64,000 bases of DNA from JALYRV01 sp040902895 (GTDB lineage Bacteria > Acidobacteriota > Vicinamibacteria > Vicinamibacterales > SCN-69-37): NCBI GenBank assembly GCA_040902895.1, contig JBBDWL010000024.1:1-64000 (forward strand). Direction: 5' to 3'. The translations under genes and the position numbers were made by a program. The notes below the pieces were generated by a model. That model made no database searches and had not been told where the DNA came from. It worked only from the letters and a program-made list of their open reading frames with translations. Positions 1 to 11,557 of the stretch are shown here, piece by piece (the first letter of the stretch is position 1; each line of letters starts with the position of its first letter).

Positions 1-908
1 ATCTCTACAGCCTGCATACGTCCGTCTCGGCGGTGCTCGAATACCTGGCCAAGGTCGACCCGGCCGGCGCCGAGCGCGCGCGCTATCGGTACGGCTGCTT
101 CGAGGATTTCGGCGAAGACACGCAGGCGTACGGGTACGCGGCAACCGTCGGCGTGTCGCGATCCTGCGAAGACGACGTCGTGGCGCAGCTGATCGATCTG
201 CGCAGGCGCGCCGCCGATTACGCATCGCGCGATGGACGCATTGCGGCCGACGACTATTTCTTCGCCGAGCAGAACGCGCGGCTCGTGCAAAACGCCGAAA
301 AATACTACCGGTCCATGTTCGGCGGCCGCGTCGAATCATGGAACGTGCGCGACACGCACATGATGGAGACGCTCGAAGCGTTGCGCGCGCAGATGCTGCG
401 CACCGCCGGCCGGGCGAAGGTCGTGGTGTGGGCGCACAACTCCCATCTCGGTGACGCGCGCGCGACGCAGATGGGCGACATCGGCGAGCTCAATCTGGGG
501 CAGCTCGCGCGCGAGCGCTTCGGGCGCCTGGCGCGCCTCATCGGCTTCACGACGCACACCGGCAGCGTCACGGCCGCCTCGAACTGGGATGAGCCGGCCC
601 AGCGCAAGCGCGTACGGCCGTCGCTCGACGGCAGCTACGAGCGCCTCTTTCACGAGTGCGGGCTGCCGCGCTTTCTGTTGATGCTCGGCGACGCCGACGT
701 GCGCGCGGCGCTGACACCGCGGCTCGAGCGGGCCATCGGTGTGATTTACCGGCCCGAATCCGAGCGGATGAGCCATTACTTCCGGGCGGATCTCCCGGCG
801 CAGTTCGACGCCGTGATGCACATCGACGAGACGCGCGCACTCGAGCCGCTCGAGCTCTGGTCGCATCACGAGGCGGATTTGCCCGAGACATATCCAAGCG
901 CGCTTTGA
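1..908 (+). CDS. Erythromycin esterase family protein, 5' end outside the window
   Basis: The open frame runs in from the window edge (first full codon at base 3), so the N-terminus is missing; the GTG at 33 is only the first start-like codon inside. About 300 residues remain. They carry a VVWAHNSHLG stretch that matches the HNxH region of the family, and near the C-terminus SHYFRADLP followed by FDAVMHIDETRALEPLE, typical of the erythromycin-esterase-like group. The next gene, 12 nt downstream, encodes a dienelactone-hydrolase-like protein, a common partner of this family in many bacteria. Family members hydrolyse esters, but most chromosomal ones have no proven macrolide substrate, so resistance should not be inferred. 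Confidence 0.85.
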   Translation, partial: LYSLHTSVSAVLEYLAKVDPAGAERARYRYGCFEDFGEDTQAYGYAATVGVSRSCEDDVVAQLIDLRRRAADYASRDGRIAADDYFFAEQNARLVQNAEKYYRSMFGGRVESWNVRDTHMMETLEALRAQMLRTAGRAKVVVWAHNSHLGDARATQMGDIGELNLGQLARERFGRLARLIGFTTHTGSVTAASNWDEPAQRKRVRPSLDGSYERLFHECGLPRFLLMLGDADVRAALTPRLERAIGVIYRPESERMSHYFRADLPAQFDAVMHIDETRALEPLELWSHHEADLPETYPSAL

Positions 909-1281
909 AGGAGACTTGAGATGGCGACCGGCGTGTCGGCTGAATCGATAGTGATTGCAACCGGACGCGGAGAGATCGGCGCCGACCTGCGGCTGCCGCC
1001 ACATGCCGCCGGCCTCGTGATGTTCGCGCACGGCAGCGGCAGCAGCCGCTTCAGCGGCCGCAATCGGGCCGTCGCCGGGCATCTCGAACAGCGCGGGTTT
1101 GGCACGCTGCTGCTCGATCTGCTCACGCGCGAAGAAGACTCGGTCGATCGCGTGACGGCGGAGCACCGTTTCGATATCCCGTTGCTGGGCCGTCGCGTGC
1201 TCGTCGCCACCGACTGGGTCTCGACACGCCCGGATCTCGCGGCGCTGCCGCTCGGCTATTTCGGCGCCAGCACCGGCGCCG

Positions 1282-1306
1282 CCCCCCCCCCCCCCCCCCG
1301 GGGGGG
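1282..1306. repeat. Homopolymer tract: 18 C followed by 7 G
   Basis: This unbroken C18-G7 run sits inside the hydrolase gene exactly where its reading frame changes. The next 25 bases are also G/C-biased and partly self-complementary to it. Such a tract is a typical site of base-calling or assembly error. Confidence 0.9.
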
Positions 1307-1571
1307 CGCCCCCCGACCGTCCGGGGGCCGTGGGCGCGGTGGTCTCGCGCGGCGGGCGTCCCGATCTCGCCGACGACGCACTGCCGCTGGTCAACGCGCC
1401 CACCCTGCTCATCGTCGGATCGCGAGACGAGCCTGTGATCGACATGAATGAAACCGCGAAAGCGCGCATGTCGTCGGCGCACACCGAGCTCCACATCGTG
1501 CCTGGCGCGACGCACCTGTTCGAGGAGCCGGGCACGCTCGAGACGGTGATGGAGCTGGCGGCGGGATGGTT

Positions 1572-4841
<3,270 letters not shown>

Positions 4842-4847
4842 CTATCG

Positions 4848-4924
4848 CTCTCCGGCGGGGGCCCCCGCACCCCGCCTGGCTCGCTCGCTCGCGGGGGCCC
4901 TGCGCCCCGCTCCGCTCTCTCGCA
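4848..4924. repeat. Double-hairpin intergenic repeat, copy 1 (carA-carB spacer)
   Basis: The spacer between carA and carB is almost entirely this ~77-nt element. It has two GC-rich stems: GGCGGGG pairs with CCCCGCC, and GCGGGG pairs with CCCCGC. The same element in the same orientation occurs between bshA and bshB1 (12717-12974). Between copies the loops vary while the stem arms are kept, as expected of a REP-like structured repeat. It may attenuate transcription or stabilise mRNA between the two subunit genes; that is inference. Confidence 0.8.
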
Positions 4925-6046
4925 CTAGCTCTTCTCCATCTCGTCGAGGAACTGTCTGAACAGATAGTCGGCGTCGTGCGGTCCGGGGGCCGCCTCGGGG
5001 TGGTACTGCACGCAGAACACGGGCTTGTCGACGTGACGGACGCCTTCAATGGTGTTGTCGTAGAGATTGAGGTGCGTCACGCGCACCGTCGACGGCAGCG
5101 TGTCGGCGTTGACGGCGAAGCCGTGGTTCTGCGAGGTGATCTCGACGTGCCCTGAGTCGAGCGCGCGCACCGGGTGATTGCCGCCGCGATGGCCGAATTT
5201 CAGCTTGTAGGTTTCGGCGCCCATCGCGAGCGACAGAATCTGGTGTCCGAGGCAGATGCCGAAGACGGGCCGATTCGAGTCGACCAGCTGCTTCGCGTTG
5301 TCGATGGCATAGTCGAGCGCCGCCGGATCGCCCGGGCCGTTGCTCAGGAAGATGCCGTCGGCATCGGCGGCAAGCAGATCCGACGCGGGCGCGGTGGCGG
5401 GAAACACGCGCACCTCGCAGTTGTGCGCGGCGAAGCGGCGCAGGATGTTCCACTTCATCCCGAAGTCGTACGCGGCAATCTTCAGCGGACGCTTCGCGCG
5501 CCGCTCGGGTGCGATGGTGAATTCGTCACCGTCCGGCGCCCGCCAGTCGAACGGCGCCGCGCAGGTGACGTCGCGCACGAGATCGGCTCCCTCCATCGAC
5601 GGCGCCGTGCGCGCAAGGGCGATGAGCTCGTCAGGATCGAGCGCGCGTCCCGTCGCGATCACGCCGCGCATCACGCCGGCGGATCGCAGCACGCGTGTGA
5701 GCGCGCGCGTGTCGATGTCGGCGATCGCGACGATGTTGTGATGCCTGAGATAGTCGCGCAGCGTGCCGCTCGCGCGCCAGTTGCTGGCCACCGGCGACGA
5801 GTCGCGCATGACGAACCCGGCCACCTGCGGCCCGCGCGATTCCCCATCATCGTCGGCCACACCGTAATTGCCGATCTCGGGCGCCGTCATCGTGACGATC
5901 TGTCCGGAGTACGACGGGTCGGTCAGGATCTCCTGATACCCGCTCATGCTCGTGTTGAAGACGACTTCGCCGCGTGCGGTGCCTTCGGCGCCCGCAGCTT
6001 CGCCCTCGAACCACTGCCCGTTTTCAAGTGCAAGAATGGCGTTCAG
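4925..6046 (-). CDS. carA: Carbamoyl-phosphate synthase small subunit (apparent CTG start)
   Basis: Glutaminase subunit that releases ammonia for CarB. The class I amidotransferase domain shows the nucleophile motif GICLGHQ and the C-terminal His/Glu motif YHPEAAPGPHD. The first ATG in frame encodes MSGYQEILTDP, which lies well inside the conserved N-terminal domain. In-frame codons upstream encode AILALENGQWFEGEAAG and GEVVFNTS, both conserved in CarA, and the frame is closed by a stop two codons before a CTG at 6046-6044. CTG is the only start-like codon at the expected position. It lies 3 nt after the stop of the upstream pseudokinase gene, with AAGG just upstream, so translational coupling is plausible. 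The length of 373 aa then matches the family. A sequencing error turning ATG into CTG is the alternative. Confidence 0.93.
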   Translation of the reverse strand: MNAILALENGQWFEGEAAGAEGTARGEVVFNTSMSGYQEILTDPSYSGQIVTMTAPEIGNYGVADDDGESRGPQVAGFVMRDSSPVASNWRASGTLRDYLRHHNIVAIADIDTRALTRVLRSAGVMRGVIATGRALDPDELIALARTAPSMEGADLVRDVTCAAPFDWRAPDGDEFTIAPERRAKRPLKIAAYDFGMKWNILRRFAAHNCEVRVFPATAPASDLLAADADGIFLSNGPGDPAALDYAIDNAKQLVDSNRPVFGICLGHQILSLAMGAETYKLKFGHRGGNHPVRALDSGHVEITSQNHGFAVNADTLPSTVRVTHLNLYDNTIEGVRHVDKPVFCVQYHPEAAPGPHDADYLFRQFLDEMEKS

Positions 6047-6049
6047 AAA

Positions 6050-8317
6050 TTACCTTGGTTGAAGCTGGGCGGCGACGCGCGCCTCCCGATTCTGTGTGAC
6101 GGCGATCGTGCGCGTATAGACGCGATACCCGTCGAGCTCAATGGTAATGCGGTGCGGCCCGACGCTGACACCGCCAAGCTTCAGCGGCGTCACGCCGACA
6201 AAGCGGTCGTCGACCGTGACGCGCGCACCGGCGGGACGAGAGCTGATCGAAAGCGTGCCGATCGCAGCAGGAGCAGGCGTGCCCGGCGGTGGTGCCGCTT
6301 CCGTCTCTGGCGTGCCGGCTGGCGGCGCCGTGGTGTCTGGCGCGCGCCCCGGTCGCGCACGCACCAGTTCGAACGTCACCTCGCGTGTGGGGTTACCGGC
6401 TGACAGCGTCACCGGCAAATTCACCGGCACGTAGCCCTCGAGCACCACACGTACCGTGTGTTCGCCAAATGGCAGATCGCGTTTGGTCAACGGCGTGCGT
6501 CCCGTCCAGACGCCGTCGATGACGACCATCGCATTCGCGGGTGTCGATCGGACAAGCACCGATCCGCGTGTCGGTGCGGGAGGTGTGGCGGCCTGGGCAG
6601 GCGTCGACGTCGCCGATGGCGGCGGCGCGACCTGCTCCTCGGTGACGGGCGCCTGTGCACCAGGCGATGCCGCGGGTTGCCCGGCGGCTGCCGGAAGATC
6701 TGAGGCGGTATCGGGCACATCGCCGCGGCCGAATAGGACCCAGCCGAGCAAAATGCCCAGAGCCAGCGCGCCGGCCACCCACGTCAGCGCCTGGCGCCGA
6801 TCGGCCTGCGGCTGTGGCGGTGCCGTGATGGGCGCGGGCGCCCACGGCTCTGGACGCGGCCGCGACATCGGTGGCGGAATCGCCGCTACAGCCTGTGCAT
6901 CGCGCCGGTACCTGTCTTCGTCTTCCTCAGCGCCAGTCTCGTAGTCGAGCGTCGCGGGCTCCACGCTCGAGGACGACTCCTGAACGATCTCGGGCGCGGC
7001 GGCGGCATACGCGGGTTCGGTCGGATTCAGATCCAGATCGAAGTCGGCCAGCGCCTCGTCGCTTTCACGCTCCGCGACAATATCCAGATCGTCGGTCGCA
7101 AAGTCTTTGGGGGGCCAGGCGTCAGTAACTTCTGGTTCCGCGGGTTCCACTGGTTCCAGAGGTTCCTCGGGTTCGGTTCCGGGTTCTGGTTCCTGAGGTT
7201 CTTCGGGTTCTTCGACGTCTCGAGTGTCTTCAACGTCTCGAGTGTCCTCGACGTCTCGAGTGTCTTCGACATCGCGGGTGTCTTCGACATCGCGGGCGTC
7301 TTCGACGTCGCCCATGTCTTCGACTTCGGCAACGGTTTCGACGGGTTCGCGGGCCGTGTCGGCGTGATCGTCGGCGTCGGTGTCTTCGTTATCGAACAGC
7401 GACGGCGCCGCGGCGGCGGCTGCAGCGGTCGCAGCAACGACGGGAGCGGCCGTACTCGGCGCGGCTGCGGGCAGATGGGCTTGCCGGCCCTCAGATGCGG
7501 CTTCGAGCGCGTCCACAAAGGCCGCGGCCGACGAAAAACGCGACGCGGGATCCTCTGCCAGCGCACTTGCCAGCACTTCGCGGATGCGAGCACGGTGTTC
7601 GGCGGGCACGTCTGCCGCAAACGATCCGTCCTGATCCCCGGGACCGGCCGGACGGCGTCCGGTCAGCAGCTCGTGGGCAATGGCCCCGAGCGAAAAAATG
7701 TCGGCCGCGGGACCCCACTCATCACCGTCTACTCGCTCGGGGGCTGTGTAGGGCCGCCGGGTCGGCGCGCGGAATCCGATGTTCTCGATGGCCTGGACGA
7801 TGCCGAAGCCTGTGGCGCGCGCCTCGTCAGTGGTGACAAAGATATCGCGCGGGTGCAGCGCGCCGTGAAAGACGCCCGCGGCGGCGGCGGTGTCGATCGC
7901 ACCGGCAAGCTCGCGCAGAAATGGCATGACGCGCGCCGGCGGCGCCGGCGCGTAATGCTTCATCGCGATGTCGAGCGACTCGGCGGCCACATACTCCTCT
8001 GCCAGATACGGCAGGTGGCCTTCCATGCCGGTCGCCAGCGGCTGCACGATACCGGAATGCGTCAGGCCGGCGTCGACGATGCGCTGCAGCTCGGTGGCGA
8101 GCAGGGCTGATTGTTCGGGAAGAAGATCGATGCGAAACGCCTTGACGGCAATCAGCCGATCGCGTTCCGGTTCATACGTGCGAAAAACGGGGCCGAGAAC
8201 GCCGCTGCCGATTTGATGCAGGACGCGAAAGGGGCCGAACGCAGCCGGCGGCGAAAACGAGCTCGGGTCGTCGTGATTCAGCTCAGAGCTCCTCGGGCGA
8301 GTGGCACATCTTAACAC
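6050..8317 (-). CDS. PEGA-domain protein with a kinase-like (pseudokinase) domain
   Basis: The N-terminal ~260 residues have a protein-kinase fold: glycine loop IGSGVLGPVF, lysine motif IAVKAF, YTAPERV. Catalytic residues are lost: the HRDLKPxN loop reads HGALHPRDI and the DFG reads GFG, so it is probably a pseudokinase. A linker follows with five tandem copies of a DVED(T/A)R-type hexapeptide and a Glu/Pro-rich stretch. Then come one membrane segment (LALGILLGWVLFG) and two C-terminal PEGA domains (STPANAMVVIDGVWTGRTPL and RPAGARVTVDDRFVGVTPL) that would lie outside the membrane. The GTG at 8317 has no ribosome site; a CTG at 8281 follows AGGAG at 7-nt spacing and may be the true start. It is upstream of carA with 3 nt between, so the two may share an mRNA. 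Likely a signalling or envelope scaffold. Confidence 0.85.
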   Translation of the reverse strand: MLRCATRPRSSELNHDDPSSFSPPAAFGPFRVLHQIGSGVLGPVFRTYEPERDRLIAVKAFRIDLLPEQSALLATELQRIVDAGLTHSGIVQPLATGMEGHLPYLAEEYVAAESLDIAMKHYAPAPPARVMPFLRELAGAIDTAAAAGVFHGALHPRDIFVTTDEARATGFGIVQAIENIGFRAPTRRPYTAPERVDGDEWGPAADIFSLGAIAHELLTGRRPAGPGDQDGSFAADVPAEHRARIREVLASALAEDPASRFSSAAAFVDALEAASEGRQAHLPAAAPSTAAPVVAATAAAAAAAPSLFDNEDTDADDHADTAREPVETVAEVEDMGDVEDARDVEDTRDVEDTRDVEDTRDVEDTRDVEEPEEPQEPEPGTEPEEPLEPVEPAEPEVTDAWPPKDFATDDLDIVAERESDEALADFDLDLNPTEPAYAAAAPEIVQESSSSVEPATLDYETGAEEDEDRYRRDAQAVAAIPPPMSRPRPEPWAPAPITAPPQPQADRRQALTWVAGALALGILLGWVLFGRGDVPDTASDLPAAAGQPAASPGAQAPVTEEQVAPPPSATSTPAQAATPPAPTRGSVLVRSTPANAMVVIDGVWTGRTPLTKRDLPFGEHTVRVVLEGYVPVNLPVTLSAGNPTREVTFELVRARPGRAPDTTAPPAGTPETEAAPPPGTPAPAAIGTLSISSRPAGARVTVDDRFVGVTPLKLGGVSVGPHRITIELDGYRVYTRTIAVTQNREARVAAQLQPR
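7220..7320 (-). repeat. Tandem hexapeptide repeats in the pseudokinase linker
   Basis: An 18-nt unit encoding DVEDTR (first copy DVEDAR) is repeated head to tail, giving a short acidic/basic linker before the Glu-Pro-rich region. Third-position changes between copies show that it is coding and not freshly duplicated. Confidence 0.75.
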
Positions 8318-8375
8318 GACTTAACACGACGGCGCGCGGCGCCGGGCCTATTTCGCGCGCTCTTTGCGGCTCTGC

Positions 8376-8381
8376 TACAGT
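8376..8381 (+). promoter_or_regulatory. -10-like TACAGT before bshC
   Basis: TACAGT lies 8 nt before the GTG of bshC, with no Shine-Dalgarno sequence between. If used, the transcript would begin at or next to the start codon. No convincing -35 box is visible. Confidence 0.4.
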
Positions 8382-8389
8382 ACGGGCCC

Positions 8390-10018
8390 GTGGCCGAGCC
8401 AACCGCGACGTCGACCGCAGCGGGCATCGTGCGGGCCGCGATCGACCTCCGTCAATTTCCCGGAGCATCGCCGTTCCTGCGCGCATACACGCGCGCGTAT
8501 GATTCCGTCTCGCCGCTCTTTGCAGGCAATCCGGCCGATCCGTCGGCATGGCGCGGCGCCATTCGCCGCGCGCAGGCGGCGCCGCGCGATCGCGAGGCGA
8601 TCGCAGCGGTGATCCGGACGCAGCTCGAGCGGCGGGATGCGCCCGCCGCCGCGCGCGCGATGGCCGCGCGGCTCACGCATCCGGATGCCGTCACGATTGT
8701 GACCGGCCAGCAGGCGGGGGCCTTCGGCGGACCGCTCTATACGCTGCTGAAGGCCGTGACGGCGCTGCAACTGGCGCGTCAGATCGAGGCGCAGCACGGC
8801 GTGCCGGTCGTGCCGGTCTTCTGGGCCGACGGCGAAGATCACGACTGGCAGGAAATCCGGTCGGCTACCGTGATTGGCGCCGATGGGCTCCTCGCGACCG
8901 TCGAGATGCCGGCGTTTGCCGGGGCCGGCGAGCGCCGCAGCGGCGACATCGAGCTCGACGATCGCGTGCGCGGAACGATCGCGCGCCTGTTTGCCACGCT
9001 GCGGAAGACGGAGTTCACGCCGGAGCTCGAGTCGACGCTTGCGCGCTGTTACACGCCCGGGCGATCGATGGCCGAGGCGTACGCGCGGTTCATCGAACAT
9101 CTGCTCGGGCGCCATGGACTCATCGTCTTCGAATCGGCGGACGGCGCGGCAAAGCCGCTGTCGCGCGAGCTGTTCGCGGAGGAGCTGCGCAATCCGGGCC
9201 GCTCCAGCCGCCTCGCGACCGCGGCCGGCGAGCGATCGCGCGCGCTTGGCTTTCCGCCACAGGTGGTGCCCATCGAGGGATCCGCGGCGCTGTTCCGCCT
9301 GACGCCATCACGCGAGGCGATCCGCGTGCCCTTCGAGGGCGACCCCCTCGCGGAGGAGGCACGCGCGCATCCGGAACACTTCAGTCCGAATGTCCTGCTC
9401 CGTCCCGCCGTGCAGGACTGGATCTTCCCGAACATCGCCTATGTGGCCGGTCCGGGCGAGCTTGCGTATCACGGGCAGCTCGAAGGCATTTACCAGGCCT
9501 TCGGCGTGCCGCGGCCGCTGCTGTATCCGCGCGCGACGGCGTCGATCATGGACGCGCCGTCGCTGCGGTTCCTCGATCGCTACGAGCTGCCGCTCGCGGG
9601 GCTTCATCAGCCGGATGACTCCGCATTGAACCGCCTGATCGAAGCCAGACTTCCACCGGCCGCGCGGGGCGCGCTCACCGAAGCCGCGGATGCGCTCGCC
9701 GATCGCTGGAACACGCTCGCCGCGGCCCTGCCGCAGATCGATCCGACACTCGAGGGCGCCGCGCGCGCAGCGCTCGCACGGCTGCAGCTCGAGATTGAAA
9801 CGCTGCAATGGAAGACGGTGCGCGCCGCAAAACGGCGCGAGACCGACATGCGCCGTCAGTTCAATCACGCGCAGCAGCTGGCGTTCCCGAACGGCACGCC
9901 GCAGGAGCGTGTGCTGAGCGTCGTGTACTTTGCGAATCAGTACGGGCCCGCGCTCGTCGACAAACTCGTCGGAGAGTTGCCGGCCGACATGGGGAATCAC
10001 TGGGTGGTGTCGATCTGA
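8390..10018 (+). CDS. bshC: Bacillithiol biosynthesis cysteine-adding enzyme BshC
   Basis: Adds cysteine to GlcN-malate in the last step of bacillithiol synthesis. The 542 residues show the BshC hallmarks: VTGQQAGAFGGPLYTLLKAVTAL near residue 105, VPVFWADGEDHDW shortly after, then NVLLRPAVQDWIFPNIAYVAGPGELAYHGQL in the middle, and a C-terminal helical region ending LPADMGNHWVVSI. The GTG start is preceded by a -10-like hexamer instead of a ribosome site. Two small genes follow with no spacer, and bshA and bshB1 lie 1.5-3.7 kb downstream on the other strand, so the whole pathway is local. Confidence 0.95.
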   Translation: MAEPTATSTAAGIVRAAIDLRQFPGASPFLRAYTRAYDSVSPLFAGNPADPSAWRGAIRRAQAAPRDREAIAAVIRTQLERRDAPAAARAMAARLTHPDAVTIVTGQQAGAFGGPLYTLLKAVTALQLARQIEAQHGVPVVPVFWADGEDHDWQEIRSATVIGADGLLATVEMPAFAGAGERRSGDIELDDRVRGTIARLFATLRKTEFTPELESTLARCYTPGRSMAEAYARFIEHLLGRHGLIVFESADGAAKPLSRELFAEELRNPGRSSRLATAAGERSRALGFPPQVVPIEGSAALFRLTPSREAIRVPFEGDPLAEEARAHPEHFSPNVLLRPAVQDWIFPNIAYVAGPGELAYHGQLEGIYQAFGVPRPLLYPRATASIMDAPSLRFLDRYELPLAGLHQPDDSALNRLIEARLPPAARGALTEAADALADRWNTLAAALPQIDPTLEGAARAALARLQLEIETLQWKTVRAAKRRETDMRRQFNHAQQLAFPNGTPQERVLSVVYFANQYGPALVDKLVGELPADMGNHWVVSI

Positions 10019-10471
10019 ATGAAGCGATCGCTGCGTGATCCGATAGCCCGGCGGTCGATCCTCGAACGGCTTGCGCGGCTGACGCCCGACCATCCGCGCA
10101 AGTGGGGCCGGATGGAGCCGAGCCAACTGTTGCCTCACCTCGCGAGCGCCCTGCGTACTGCGGTCGGTGACCAGCAGATCGACGCCATCACTCACAGACG
10201 CAAGGGCGGCAACGTGTTCCGGTATCTGGCCATCCACTGCCTGCCGTGGCCCAAAGGAAGGATCCAGGCGCCCCCTGGCGCATTCAGCACGCCGAGTCTG
10301 GGCTGGGAGCGCGACCGCGAAGTTCTCGTGGAGCTCATCGAACGCTTCGGAACCGCCCCGCCAGAGACCCTCGGCCCCGCGCATTCGATGCTCGGGCCGA
10401 TGCGACCACACGACTGGGACGTGCTGCAGTATCGACATCTCGATCATCACCTGCGGCAGTTTGGTGTGTGA
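10019..10471 (+). CDS. DUF1569-like (DinB-related) protein
   Basis: A 150-residue protein whose ATG directly follows the bshC stop codon, so it is surely co-translated with it. It contains RLTPDHPRKWGRMEPSQLLPHLASALRTAVGD, which resembles the DUF1569 family, thought to share the DinB four-helix fold. Some DinB-fold proteins use low-molecular-weight thiols such as bacillithiol. The coupling to bshC makes a thiol-linked role attractive, but no catalytic function can be read from the sequence. Confidence 0.65.
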   Translation: MKRSLRDPIARRSILERLARLTPDHPRKWGRMEPSQLLPHLASALRTAVGDQQIDAITHRRKGGNVFRYLAIHCLPWPKGRIQAPPGAFSTPSLGWERDREVLVELIERFGTAPPETLGPAHSMLGPMRPHDWDVLQYRHLDHHLRQFGV

Positions 10472-11065
10472 ATGCTTCGCCTAGCGAACCTCGATGAGGT
10501 TCCCGCGCTCACAGCATTGATTGACGTATCGGTTCGTGCTCTGAGCGGCCCCGTCTACACACAGACCCAGATAGACAGCGCCCTGGAGCACGTCTTCGGT
10601 GTGGATACGCAGCTTCTGACCGATCAGACGTACTACGTGATCACAAGCGATGACCAACTGGTGGCCGCAGGCGGATGGAGTGCGCGTGCCACGCTCTATG
10701 GCGGCGATCAAACGAAAGGTGCGAGCGATCCCATGCTCGATCCAGCGCGGGACGCCGCTCGCATCCGCGCGTTTTTCGTGCGCCCCGAGTGGACGCGTCA
10801 GGGACTGGCGCGCAGGATTTACGCAGCCTGCGAAACCGCCGCGCGTCAGCGCGGCTTCCGGCGGTTCGAGCTGGTCGCGACGTTGCCCGGCGTGCCGCTC
10901 TATACGGCTCTCGGTTTTGCGGCGCGAGAAGCCGTCGAGGTCCCACTGCCGGTGGGGCCGCTGGGGCTGACGCTGCCGTGTATTCGTATGGAGCGCGCGA
11001 TTTCCTCCACGAGCCAGAGCGCCGGTTTGAGCCGCGTCCCGCCAGTTCGACGCAGGAGTCGATAG
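10472..11065 (+). CDS. GNAT family N-acetyltransferase
   Basis: The 197-residue product starts at an ATG directly after the previous stop, making it the third gene of the bshC unit. The GNAT core is clear: RIRAFFVRPEWTRQGLARRIYAACE is strand 4 plus the acetyl-CoA loop (RQGLAR matching the Q/RxxGxG/A motif), followed by FELVATLPGVPLYTALGFAA, the usual C-terminal motif. The N-terminal part has LVAAGGWSARATLYGG, which often precedes it in this subgroup. The substrate is unknown. The final ~25 residues after RMERAI look non-conserved. Confidence 0.85.
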   Translation: MLRLANLDEVPALTALIDVSVRALSGPVYTQTQIDSALEHVFGVDTQLLTDQTYYVITSDDQLVAAGGWSARATLYGGDQTKGASDPMLDPARDAARIRAFFVRPEWTRQGLARRIYAACETAARQRGFRRFELVATLPGVPLYTALGFAAREAVEVPLPVGPLGLTLPCIRMERAISSTSQSAGLSRVPPVRRRSR

Positions 11066-11083
11066 TCATGAGACAACGCTCCG

Positions 11084-11540
11084 CGTCCTCAATTTGTCAT
11101 AGCCGCCTCGGTCGTCATCTCCGGCCTTTGCGACGCCGCGTCCCGCCACAGGCCGCACAGACTGGGATGTCCTGCTCGCCACACTCGATGCGTCCGGAAG
11201 GCTGTTGCGACAATCGACTACGCCACATATCTAAGCGGCAGCGCACTCGACAGAGCCGGCGACATCACGGTGGATCGATTCGACAACGTCTATGTGACAG
11301 GACACACGCAGTCCGCCGATTTCCCGCTGCTGAATCCGATTCAACATGAAAAGGGCTTCTATGGAGGAGACGCGTTTATCACGAGGATCGACGCGTCAGG
11401 CAAGGCAATTGAATTCTCGACCTTTCTGGGCGGCAGCATGGACGACTCAGGTGCCGGCATGGCCGTCGATGAGGCCGGCGACATCTATTGTCACCGGAGT
11501 CGCGGCGTACAGCCCGCAGCAGAACCGCGGCGGGCGCTGA
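11084..11540 (+). pseudogene. Relic of an SBBP-repeat (beta-propeller) secreted protein
   Basis: Fragments of the SBBP pattern can be read but only by changing frame. One frame gives a signal-like FVIAASVVISGLCDA near 11090. Another gives WDVLLATLDASGRL at 11163-11205. A third gives YATYLSGSALDRAGDITVD, NVYVTGHTQSADFPLLNP and GDAFITRIDASGKAIEFSTFLGGS from 11207 to about 11490. A last shift gives VTGVAAYSPQQNRGGR and a stop at 11540. Intact family members have hundreds of residues and many repeats; here only two or so remain. At least two frameshifts and no usable start suggest a decayed remnant. Confidence 0.7.
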
Positions 11541-11557
11541 TGTGCCCGCGCGATTTC

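Noticed and set aside
1..908. Macrolide resistance gene
   Set aside because: The family match is to erythromycin-esterase-like proteins in general. Neighbours and sequence do not indicate a resistance determinant.
7220..7320. CRISPR-like direct repeats
   Set aside because: The 18-nt units have no spacers and encode an in-frame hexapeptide linker. No CRISPR array or cas gene was seen anywhere in the window.
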